Shown piece after piece: positions 22,900 to 35,200 of a DNA stretch of 64,000 nt. Both the position numbers and the translations under genes were made by a program. Within the stretch, counting starts at the first letter, position 1. Each line of letters opens with the position of its first letter. Origin of the DNA: Brachyhypopomus gauderio (lineage: Eukaryota; Chordata; Actinopteri; Gymnotiformes; Hypopomidae); assembly GCF_052324685.1 (NCBI RefSeq), contig NC_135219.1, positions 22,800,316 through 22,864,315 on the forward strand, read 5' to 3'. The notes below the pieces were generated by a model. The model did no database searches, had not been told where the DNA came from, and saw only the letters and a program-made list of their open reading frames with translations.

Positions 22900-25613
22900 C
22901 TATTGCTTGGTCATAGAGAGGTATTTTGGCATGTAAGTGTTAAAGAAAAACATGTCACACCTCCTTTTCACCTCTTCTAATACACTGCTATCTCTGTAAA
23001 CTCGCTGCATAAAGATATCATCATGGGCACAGATAACTAAATCACACCACTGCATACCAGTAATCAATAACTGGAACTGGATTTGCCAATAATAACAATG
23101 GCTCTCCTTCATTTTGTGTAGGCCTTGTGCCACTTTGAGGAATTTGCAGTCTACATAGCTTTGTGCATTTGGGCACTTGATTTCAACAAGCCCAAATGAT
23201 GGACGCTCAAGTGTGTCATATACAAGTCCATCAGGTGATGCACCCAGCCAAGATGCATCTGGATGAATCACTAGCCCACACTTGGTCAAGTTCAAGTTTT
23301 TCAGAACTGCATAGTCCTTTAAGGCCCGTTTCCATTTCAAGTCCTCTCTTCATGTGTGCTGTTTGTCGTGTCCCTCGGATTATCCTTTCTGCCAGGCTTT
23401 CTGCAGCACCTGGACCTCTAACGTGGCTCACCTCTCTGAAATGTGAGGCAGTCACTCTTTCTCTCCTAAGTGAATGACACTCAGGTGTAGCACTTTGGGA
23501 TCTTGTTGCCTCCTCAATAAGGTGTGACTGTGACAAGGTCACAGAAAGTGAGCTTAGGTGTAGCTGTTCTTGGTGTGTTGGCACAAATGAATATTCAGGT
23601 GGGCTTAGATGGTAACATTCTAGTGGCAGACTCGGGAATGGGGGTGCATCCTCATGTATGACAACACTGTCAGATGGAGGTGGTGGTTGTTGATAGGACA
23701 GTACACTGCCAACTTGTACCTTCCCAAAGATGGAGTCCACAAGTGGCTTGTCAGGCGAGATGTTCATTGTGCAGATGAGTGGAAGAGAATCTGCTTTCAT
23801 TCCAGCGTAGACTGGTCCAGGATTGAGGGTGGCCGGGTGTGGGAGCTCACCGCTGTAGCCCTTGAAAAGTGTACTTCTGAAATAAAAGAAGAGTGAATAA
23901 CATTTATTTTTACACATTGTAATCTGTTCACCAGCACAACTGATTGTGAATCACATATCACATGTCATCTGAAGTACAACGAGGCTAAATTAAATCTTGA
24001 AGAGAACAGGGTCTTATCAGATGATCAAAAGCATTCATTTTTTTTACCACACACTGTAATCTGCCTATTAAATTTGGTACTACATACCTAAATCCACTGG
24101 CTGTAGTAGCACCTGGTTTTGGCTTTAGGACAACCATGGCATCCACGGGTCCAGGCTTCACCCCCTATTAATTTAAAAGATGGTGTTAGTAAAGTGACTG
24201 TGATACATTAACTAACATTAAATAATGAAATAAGACAAACCATTGTTGGTGGTTTATGCCACTTCTGTTCTGTCTGTGTGCATGAAAGGACAGGAGGGAT
24301 CGACAGACATGCCAGATTCAGAATAATGAGCAGTCTGGAAAAGCAATGCAACCAAGTGTTTGCAGATTCCGCAACTAGCAACACAAGAGCAGTTGCTCTT
24401 AATGAGCACAACTGGCATTGAATCACGTAATGTCATCTGAAATACACAAGAGGCAATATTTAATATCTTGAAAAGAAGACTTCAGCAATGTCAATAGGCG
24501 CAATATCTGTCCCATCATGTTGGTAGTGGTGAATGTCACTTGTCTATTGTCTCATGTAACGTTTGTGCTGTTTTGCATCACTCTTAAAACACTTGGCTAT
24601 ACTGTCTTTCTATTCTACAGTGTTGTGCATGGTTCAATCTACTAGTTCACTGAGCAACTATAAACTAAATATATTTTAGATTTAAACTTCATTTTCACTC
24701 CAGATGAAATGCTTACACATAGGAGTGAAACAGGCCTACTTATATTTATATTATTTTGTTGTTTCCACCACCAACAACAGAACAGTGCAGGTTTTACTTC
24801 AACTGCTTCTTGAAGAGTGTTATCAGAATATGTTAATAGGTGTAAGTGTTGCAGCCATATGTTAATAAAGAAGTTAAGATGAAAGATTTGAAAGACAGAT
24901 TGACAGATTTTAGAAAATGCAGTTTGAAGAATAGCTGAGGTGGACTATATTCTGCTTTTGAGTCATACAGGTAGATAACAATAGCTCGAACTGTAAAATA
25001 AACTCCCATTTGTTTACTATAGGCAAAATAGACTGCTAATGATTCCCACTCAGCTACTCTGCATTTGGCTACCATTGTAAGCTTTGAAAACCAATGCCTA
25101 TGGTTATCACAGCTTACGTGAAGTAAGAGCAAGGATAAAAGATTGAACTTGTGTTGAACTCACTTTTGAACTTGTTCAACAGAACTTTGAACGTGACACT
25201 GAACAGAACTCGTGTCATTTTAACCAGTCCTACTCTCAGCTGGTGTGGCGTATCTGTTTTCTTCATAGATCTGTAGCAGTGAGCCCTCACTGTTATCTCG
25301 TTAGCCTTACTTTTGCCTGATACTTCCATCAGAAATACAAACATGTTTTAAAAAGGCATTTCTAGTACTAGGACAGGTTGGTTCGTTACTAAAAACAACA
25401 TCACTTCATTAGACTGCCACCTCAGGCTAGCTAGCTAACTAGCGTCGGCCACTTACCTTCAAAATTGCAGAGGTAGGATGAAACGTAGAACTTGAAACCC
25501 TTTTCAAGTTGACTCTGTGTCGTTGTACTTGATGCTCTGACAATACGACGCACATCGTTGACGGTAAATTTCGGGAACTCCAACAGGCACCTTGTGAATT
25601 TAGACTCGGCCAT
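22900..25613 (-). pseudogene. SWIM zinc-finger / YqaJ-type nuclease gene, copy 1
   Basis: Minus-strand multi-exon gene. Exon 25613-25457 starts MAESKFTRCLLEFPKF with donor GTAAGT. Later exons carry GKSKANEITVRAHCYRS (about 25320-25240), a SWIM finger CSCVASCGICKHLVALLF (about 24400; C-x-C ... C-x-H) and KPGPVDAMVVLKPKPGATT. A long exon begins at 23876 (STLFKGYSGELPHPATLNPG) and continues into the YqaJ/lambda-exonuclease fold: LIEEATRSQSATPECHSLRR, HPDASWLGASPDGLVYD, VEIKCPNAQ and YYWQIQFQLLITG, i.e. the D...ExK...Q motifs of a PD-(D/E)XK nuclease. Two frameshifts are visible against copy 2: an extra base after the SWIM exon (GMSV, 24300) and one near 23340, so it is not functional. Such proteins accompany ISL2EU-type transposases in animals. 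Confidence 0.75.
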
Positions 25614-25699
25614 GACATCGACACTTCCGCATACCAACCGGAAATACGGTACCATCCTGACACCAACGAGGAAGTGGTGCGTGCACCTAGGCCAATCAG

Positions 25700-26205
25700 C
25701 GCAATACCAGTTTCAAATGACAGCAAAATTGACCAATCATATCTTCCCTCTTAGTGGGCGGGCTTAACTGTATGATAATTTCTGCCCGCTGTGGCGACGC
25801 TAGCTGTCGTTAGCGTTATTATTTATTTATTATTTACTTTTTTGTACATATGCTACTCAACTTGTTTAACTCTGATTCCTTGTATTACCACTTGTGCCTT
25901 GTTTTTGTTTGTAAGCGATTATTGTAAATAAAGGTAAAAAAACAAAAAGGTTATTGTAGCAGCCTGGCTGAGTTGGTGTTTTGGTTAGAATAACAGGAAA
26001 TTGTGATATCACGTGATACTCAACTTTGGAACGTTTGGTTTAGAATGTTTGGTTGGGAAGGTGGAATGTTTGGATTCAGTTTTGATGCTGAAAAGCTCAA
26101 AACAAGTCGCACGACATTTTGCTGAGAATTACAAACCTAAATAATCTAACAAATCTTTCTATTTTTTCTAGATCTTTCTCTCTTTCTATTCTTTCTATTT
26201 TTCAG
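25700..26205. other. Intergenic region upstream of the TOG-domain gene
   Basis: Contains TATTTATTTATTATTT and repeated GGTTTAGAATGTTTGGTTGG / GTGGAATGTTTGG units. The first exon of the next gene is preceded by CTTTCTATTTTTCAG, so a 5' untranslated exon could lie here. No defined promoter element seen. Confidence 0.35.
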
Positions 26206-26212
26206 GTGGAGA

Positions 26213-29200
26213 ATGAGTTTTTACCCCAGGACAACTGACCAGCCAAGGCCTGGACAGGAACAGAACCACTTCAAAGACACACCAGGTTTTACCACTCATG
26301 GTGAGAAAAATACATTTTCATATACTGTACATCATTTTATACTTCTATGTAAGACAGTATATTAATTCTTATGAGTATGGATTTCCATAGGCTTATTCAT
26401 AATAATTAAAAGTTAAATATACCCATTTATATAGTAGGTTTCTAAGGTTCAGAAAAATAACATGTTTATTTATTCTAGTGATGACTGTCAAGCTCTTTAT
26501 TTCATGTGTACAGGATAATGTAATTAATGGAGCATGGGTTATTTCTTTGATTTCTTTGACTCAGCACAATTTTCATAAATCCCACCATGTTACATATATG
26601 TATTAACATTGTCCATGTGGCCATGGAAAAAGCAAATAAAAATATTTTTTTTTTAAAAAGAAACAGATTTCTAACATGACATCACATTCTTAAGCATTCT
26701 CCCCACATTCTAATGGCATCACATGGCACCATAGCCCTTGTTATAATCACTTGTTCATTGGGAAACACTTACAAGGCATTTGAGCCTCACTGGGAGGCGT
26801 GCTGGGTTTCACTTTACCTGCTGTGGGATTTTCAGGTGTGCCCTACAACCCCCAAGCGACAGTGATCCACACGGATCCCTGTGGACCAGCACCCTTCCCT
26901 CACAGAAGGACGGCGGGACCCTCAGATGTCGGCCATGTTAACATCCCTGTAGAAGGACCACTCCACACTGGTACTGTGTAACACTGAAGATTACATGCGT
27001 ATTCAACAAACCAAATAATCATGCATGATGAAGTAGAAAAAAACATTTATTACATTTGTTTGTAAGGACTGGCAGAGGTGCAGAACCATCAGCTTTCTGC
27101 ACATGACCTGACCAGTAAAACATCAGTTTTATCAGAAAATATGACATCACATATTCTTCAACATTGTAATGAATTCACATGGCACTGTAGCCCTGTGATA
27201 TGTTTGGTGTAGAGTAGAGCACTTTAGAGTGGGCACCTTGACGACCCACATACAGTGTGGGTGTACTGTGACACTCTTTATCTGCTAGGCGGTTGTGTTT
27301 AGTCTAAGGTGATAATGCTTCGAATCATTGTTATACCAGCATAGTATAATACTGATAATACATGTATATGGATTACAGATGTCATTTTTCACTATTTTAG
27401 TACACCCCCAAACAATCTAAACAAAACATTGTCATGCTGCTTTGCTGGTTTCTGATACCTCATCTGGACTGTCTAGCAGTGTCAAGCAGAGGCGAGATGT
27501 GCTAGCCATGAGCAGAGCTAGGAGGTACTGTAGTTTGGCTCTTCAGTATCTACCAGTATCAGAATTAAAATAATTCTGAATTGTGCCAAAATAATTAAAT
27601 TAGTGCTGTCAATTCCAGGTGCCGCGATTAAAAGTCCTCACCAGGATTTTGCTCTGGCTTCCTGGATTGTGTTGATTCCACTAATTTTACCTGAATTGCT
27701 AATTAGAAAATCTAGCAAGCTTGAGCAAAATCCTGGTGAGGACTTTTAATCGCGGCACCTGGAATTAACAGCACTAAATTAAATTGAATCAAATTGTATT
27801 GAAATGTAAGATTTCATGATGCAATGAACTAAAAGAATCATAACTAAGCTAAACTAAAACTGGGTCACACATATACTGAAGCTCTGATAAATGTCTTCCT
27901 GCTTCTGGGCTCACGGATGCCCTGCTTTCAGTTATTCAGTACTACTTCATTGTGCTGCCATTACATGAATTGTAGCAAGATGCATATGAGAAGTTGCCGT
28001 TCTCGGTCCATCTTGCTTGAATCATATTTCAGTGGCACTTTCAGATAAAGAAACATATGCAACGTAGTACTAAGGCACTGAGAAATGTTATGGTGAGGTA
28101 ATTTCTGCTAATGTCCTTATTCACCCATGCAGGTGAAGTTGGCTCCAGCAGGTGTTCTAAACTGCCTGTGCTCACTTCACGCACGAGAGTGACCAGGTCA
28201 GGACTGATGAGGCCTTCTCCGCCCACCATCACAATGTTGCCTCCACTCCCCAAACCTGCTGGCCGAGAGCCACTCCGTGCCTTCAGGCCTGCCAAAGGTG
28301 AGCTCACTCTTTTGCTCTCCTGGAAATGGCATCCAAACCATTTGTTGCAGCAACTACAACAAAAAAAGTAAAAAAAAAAAAAAAGTATTAAAAAAGCAAA
28401 AACTGCTTTGAAAGCCCTATAGGGGAGACCGGGTATGGTTGTAACATGGGGAGAGTTGTAACACCATCAGTTCCACTGATCACGGATAAGATAGGAGTCA
28501 TATGATCATTTCAGTATTTACCCAATTCCTCCCTGATCCCACATGGTGAATATCAAGGCTGTAAACAGGCACATGCCGATTCCATCGAGAAAAAACTGAA
28601 TGTATTTCATGTTCCATTCTTTACTTTAGCTGTGATATGTTTGGTGTAGAGTAGAGCACTTTAGAGTGGGCACCTTGACAGCCCACATACAGTGACACTC
28701 GTTATCTGCTAGGCGGTTGTGTTTAGTCTAAGGCAGGGGTCTCCAACCTTTTTGAGACTGGGAGCTACTTCTTGGATACAAATTATTGCGGAGGGTTACC
28801 AGATTAGAACGCATCAATCGAACGAAAAGTTGGTTGGGGGGGGGGGGGGGGGGGGGGGGTGGCGAGGCGAACGAAAGTTGCGTGTAATAATAATAGTAGC
28901 AAAAACATGACGTGGCGACTCATGACGTGGGTGACCCCTGGTTTATTCAATATTGACGGCAGCCTAACTTTTTGATTGACAGCTAATTGAGCAATAGCAA
29001 ACGAGAGAGAGTGTGTTATAGTGAATATATGTACATGCCGTTACTTGACAACGCGTTCGCGGAGTGATACAGAGAACGAGAATACCGTGCTGTTATCACA
29101 CATATCTGCAGGGTTAGAACACTTCTCAACCAGTCGGATTGTGAACTAACTGTTGTATAATTGGCGAATAATCATTTAGTGTTAGAAGGGGAGGGACAAC

Positions 29201-32200
29201 TGTGAATTTTGATTGGACATGAATTTAAGTAGATTTCTCGATGGGACCAATTAGGTTTACAAATTTATATGTAATTCATTGGCCCTTTGGCGAGCTATTC
29301 GGAAAGGGGTGGCGAGCTACTGGTAGCTCGCGAGCGACGTGTTGGAGACCCCTGGTCTAAGGTTATAATGCTTCGAATCATTGTTATACCAGCATAGTAT
29401 AATACTGATAATACATGTATATGGATTACAGATGTCATTTATCACTATTTTAGTACACCCCCAAACAATATAAACAAAACATTGTCATGCTGCTTTGCTG
29501 GCTTCTGATACCTCATCTGGACTGCTGCCAAAGCATATATCTATTAATCTTTGTAATCTATGTAACATGGCTTCTTTAAGTATTGGGTATCACCTGGCCA
29601 GCGTTAAGCAGTGGTATGCAGCAGCAGTCTGTGTGATATAAGGAGTTTGTGCTTTGTACCTACTTCTGTTGGCAAGGACAATGTGAGCTTACAAGCAAGA
29701 CTAGACTTGAATGTTTTATTGCAGTCAGTTGATTGTGCCAGCACCCTACTCCCCAGAATGCCAATCCCACATGCCAAAATATCCATTATCATAATCTATT
29801 ATTATTTAAAATGCAGTATGATCTGCAGGTCTTAATTTCATATGCTGGTCTGAAGATTGAACGTGTCCTCTACAGTTCTGTCTGTGTTTCATGTCCAGGT
29901 TCAGTGGAGCCTCCCCAGCTCCACTCTCCAGGGTGGAGGAGAGAGAGAGTGGGGAGACTTCACGGGAGCAGCAGACATCTTCAACCCTTGCTCCCAGACA
30001 TCTTCGAAGCAGCTAACCCCAGTGATGCTGGTAGAGGTGACTTATTGATGTTGGCTTTACTTTATATGTCATTGAAATACCTGTACAAAATGTAGAATTT
30101 ATAATGTTGCATCATTTGTTTTGTGTTAAAATATTGCTAAATACGATATTTGGGAACAAGGAGATCAGTTAGTCAGAAACTTCACTCAGGTGTCAAGTGA
30201 GCGGAGCTAAACTCATGAGCATGGATGCCCTTTCCCACGCAGGTTTGCCCAAATCCAGCCGCTTGCTACCTGGGAACCCCCCCGGGTATTTCCTACTGCC
30301 CTCCTACCCTCTGGCCACTCTTCCAGGAGTGCAGCGAGATACAAGCCCTCGGCGCAGAGACCCGGGCCCGTGGAGGGACAGTACTGGTGAGTGCATGGCT
30401 ACGTTGCTAAGAACGTGCTAGGCACACACAGTGAGGCATGGCTGGTTATTTGGGTGCCCGCTTAAGTTAAGTTGGTCTTGCACTAAGCTTGTCTTGCACT
30501 TGTTCCCATGTCAGTGGTAAATTGATGAGCAGATCTAATTTTGTGGTCATATATTCTATATGAATTTAATTTTAACCAACAAATGTGCATATACGTAGAT
30601 CATTTATAGTCACCACTTGTCAAATGTACAAAATACTTAAATTCAAATTTGATGATCTTCATCTGACATGGTTTCACTCAGTAATGGAACAGTGTCTAGC
30701 AGAGGCGAGATGTGCTAGCCATTAGCAGAGCTAGGCTAATGTATCTACCAGTATCAGAATTAAAATAATTCTGAATTGTGCCAAAATAATTAAATTGAAT
30801 CAAATTGTATTGAAATGTAAGATTTCATGATGCAATAAACTAAAAGAATCACAACTAAGCTAAACTAAAACTGGGTCACACATATACTGAAGCTCTGATA
30901 AATGTCTTCCTGCTTCTGGGCTCACGGATGCCCTGCTTTCAGTTATTCAGTACTACTTCATTGTGCTGCCATTACATGAATTGTAGCAAGATGCATATGA
31001 GAAGTTGCCGTTCTCGGTCCATCTTGCTTGAATCATATTTCAGTGGTACTTTCAGATAAAGAAACATATGCAACGTAGTACTAAGGCACTGAGAAATGTT
31101 ATGGTGAGGTAATTTCTGCTAATGTCCTTATTCACCCATGCAGGTGAAGTTGGCTCCAGCAGGTGTTCTAAACTGCCTGTGCTCACTTCACGCACGAGAG
31201 GGACCTCGTCAGGACTGATGAGACCTTCTCCGCCCACCTCCCCAGTGGAAGCCCTGCAGGAGGAGAAGCCTGGCAGGAACCTCCACCTGGACCTCGCCCT
31301 CATACATGACCCAGATGAGGAGCCAGTGGACAAGGAGGAGGTCAGTAGGAACATATATCATGTTGTACATAGTTGGAGTATCTCAGTCTCAGATGCATTA
31401 GTTTAACTAGTAAGTAAGTAAGTTTATTTATAAAGCACATTTTTTATGACGGAGTCAACCAAAGTGCTGTATAGAGGCTAAAAAGTACAATATATGCCCA
31501 ACTCATAAAAAAAACATGTAGAATTTTACATAGCATAAAACATTTAAAATACATACAAATACACCAACTGATTACACCAACTGATACAACATAACTGATA
31601 GATTTCTTTGGTTGCTGCCTGCAAATGTTACTCAAGTGTTGTACTTTCTGGATTTTAATGCATAAACACAGCATTGGTCCTAATATAAGCTGACAAACCT
31701 AACGTCTACATAATAAAGGCCCTGTAGCATCCCAGTATTAAATCTGACCATGCATGCGATATGCTTTGCTTAGGTGTCCAAATATGATGAGATGATGTTT
31801 CCTTCTGCTGATGCTACATTTGCGTTTATCTCAGTTGTTAAGGATATCAACATAGTCCTAGCACTATGAGAGGGAGCATTGTCTGGTTGAGAGTATCCAT
31901 CTCCCTTTGGGTATATGGTGGCTGTGAATAAATAAATGAACCTAGTTAAGATATGAAGAGTTTGGTTCCAAAATGCTATATCCATTTTGATCAATTTGAG
32001 TAAAAATGTGTTTTCTTTAAGTGGTAGGCTGAAAACCACAGTTTTTTGTTTCAAACTATCAAATACCATACTAAGGTTAAAAAAACTCAAACGAATTAAA
32101 TCAAGATTTTAATATTTAAAGATTTATTTTTAAAAAACAATTCATTTTTTCACAAAACGCAATAAATCCATGCCATGTTTTTTTCAAAATGTCTTATATA

Positions 32201-35200
32201 TCCTTTGTCATTAATAGAAATTTTTTTTGACTGAAAATGTGCAAAATACAATAATAAATAACTGTAAATTATACATCTTAATATAATAGTTTGACCATTG
32301 GGCCTAAAAACACAAATTCATATAATATATAAATTAATATTATTATAATAACCCCGCTCCTAGCTTGGTTATGAACAACCCCCAGCAAACAGTGTTTGTA
32401 CATGAGTCACAGAGCTAAATCTTTTCCACGTTTGATAATTTTGCGAGCTAAATGTGCGCACTTTAGCCAGTGCATTTCGCGGCGATGTAACGATTCTCGG
32501 TTAGGGGCTGGATAGTATTGTTGTATGTACTTGTACTTGACGGATATAGTGGGTATGGGCAGTTGCACTTGGGCTGAAAGACTCTTTATTTTTCAGATGA
32601 TGAACTCCCTGCGCCTCTTGCGTAAAAGAGTGGCTAAGAAGCGGGCTAAGGTGAATGCGAGTGGCAGAGAAGCAATGTTGCCTCCACTCACCAAACCTGC
32701 TGGCCGAGAGCCACTCCGTGCCTTCAGGCCTGCCAAAGGTGAGCTCACTCTTTTGCTCTCCTGGAAATGGCATCCAAACCATTTGTTGCAGCAACAACAA
32801 CAAAAAAAGTAAAAGAAAAAAGTATTAAAAAAGTAAAAACTGCTTTGAAAGCCCTATACTACAAACAAAAAGCCCCTGCTGATCCTCTTGTACATTGCTA
32901 TACCTGCACCCATTAACATTGTTTTTCTGCACCATGAAGAAACCACTATGAAACCAGAAGTTATATTTGAGATTTTTGATAGAGTATGTGTTAATATGTA
33001 TTGTGCTTTTCAGGATCTCAAGTGCAAAGCACCAGGGCGTCCCCTGCTGACGACATGTCTGAAGGAGTAATTGGCAGAGGTTGGAATTGGTTTGCTGTTA
33101 ACACTGCATTACACAACACAATGTTTTAAATCTAGTTCTCCATGTTGAATAATGTTTTGCTGTCTTCAGGCTGATTTGAACCAAAGTTGAGCTGATAGCC
33201 CTAAAAGTCCTAGTCAGTTTGTTTGGGTACTTCTGGTAAAGTGTGAGTGTGAGTGTCTTTTGTTTTATGGTGTCTGGTAGTTGAGTGCCTGTCATGCATT
33301 TATAGCAGTTAACACTTATTGGGACACTTGTAAAGCTGCATGGGGCAACAACTGTTGTAAAAAGCGCTATATAAATACATTTTGATTGATTGATTGATTG
33401 GTATTCCTCTCTAGATGAACTCAAACCAGGAACTCCCCGGAAGGATCCCTACTCGCAGCAGACTTTACGGCCCTTCTCCAAACCAGACCTCGCTCTCGCT
33501 CAGAGCTTCAGTCTGCTTAGTTCTGATGACTGGTAAGTCACACCTGCAAAATTCTGAAGCATTTGGCTAGGGCAGGTTAAACAGCAAGTCATTTATGGTG
33601 TTCTGCATATATGGTAAGTATGCATGTATTTAGTGAAGTTTTTTCCTCTTTGTCCCTTTTCTTGTAGCATTTTTTCTTGCAGTAGCCGATGGTTACAGTG
33701 TGTGTCTATGTCCAATATCTTTATACAGGGAGAAGAAAATTGAAGGGTTGATGTTAATCCGTAGATTGGCTCAGCATCACTCTGATGTGCTTGGCAGCAG
33801 GCGTCATGATGTCTGCATTGTTCTTATTCAAGAGGTAAGCCACTAGATTTGCTGACTGTGTATCGGTCTGAATTCTAAAATTGGCAGACACCATGAGCAT
33901 GTACATATTACAGGTGATGTTGCTGACAAAGTCAAGTCAGAGTTAGCATAGCACTTTGAAATTCCTTTTTTATAAAAACATTTCTCATCTAATTGAAATT
34001 CAGATGGCATAGCTAACTGTAATTAGTGATTAAGGTATTTCCGCCTACATAACACATTGCAGTGGTGGATTATACTTATTACGATGGCGGTGGCAGTGTT
34101 GGATGTGGCTGAAACGAGCTGGAACGTCGTCTTTCCTGCAGGTGCTGCACCTGCGCTCTGCCGTGTCCCGCATGGCGGTGGTGTCCTTGAGGGAGTTGTA
34201 CTCCAGCCTGCAGAAAGGGATGGACCAGGAAGTGGAGGCTACAGCTAAGGTCCTCCTCCACAAAGCAGCGGAGTCCAATGCCTTCATCAGGCAGGACGTG
34301 GACACAGCTCTGGACAGCATGGTGCAGAACTGCACCCCCATTCGGAGCATGAACGCCCTTCTCGCTGGAGGACTCTGGTCAGTTAGCCTGCAGTGAGCTT
34401 TAAACTGAGGCTTTCAGATAATTTTTACTTCTCCATTGTTCTTTCAAAATATTGCCCTGGCCTATATCAATCAGGGTGGCCGTGGGTCCTTAAAAAGTCT
34501 TAAATGGTATTAAGTTTAATTTTTGTCAAATAAGGCCTTGAAAAGTCTTATTTTGTCTTAAATTTTCAACCAAAATATCTTAAAATTGCGGAGCTAAATT
34601 TAGGGAGGAATAATTCCGTCAGCCATGTGTTGAAATTCGGGGGCGGATATCGGTAGATTCCAAATAAAATTAAATAAAATTCCAAATAAAATTAAAGCCA
34701 ACTCGCAAGATCATACACGTTAAAATAAAGCACAAAAACTAATAATCAGTTAGTTTTTGTGCTTTATTTTAACGTGTATGTTCTTGCGAGTTGGTTTTAA
34801 TTTTATTTGGAAAACAGTATTAAAAAGTCTTAAAATGTCTAAATTTTCACTTGGTCAAACCTGTAGACACCCTGTCAATATTTTTAGTTATTTATCCTCT
34901 TGTATATTCTTTTTATTGTGTTCCATCTCCGCTCTGCTGATCCAAACTGCCCTTCACACCGCTTAAAGAATAGGCTAGTTAGCTAGCTCACAGAGGACAT
35001 GCAAACATTTTCTGTTTAAAAATTACAGATGTACAATAACTGGTGCAAACTAAGCCATCAAATAGAATATGATCATTTGGTTGTGCACTTAGATCATACA
35101 TAAGGGTATTAAGTTTCTTTTTAGAAGCTAAAAGTTGTACTGTATACATTGATTGGATGGATTAATAGTTATTACCTTCTTTTTTTTGAATGCCCTAATT

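Larger units (their letters stand above)
22316..25691 (-). mobile_element. ISL2EU-like DNA transposon, partial copy 1 (SWIM/YqaJ half)
   Basis: Nearly identical in inverted orientation to 51117-54912. Homology starts at GGCCTAGGTGCACGCACC (25691 on this side) and ends at the AATTCTGGATTGA block (22316), just where the converging transposase begins in the other copy. So this copy contains only one of the two genes. Both copies share an internal hAT MITE. Confidence 0.75.
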
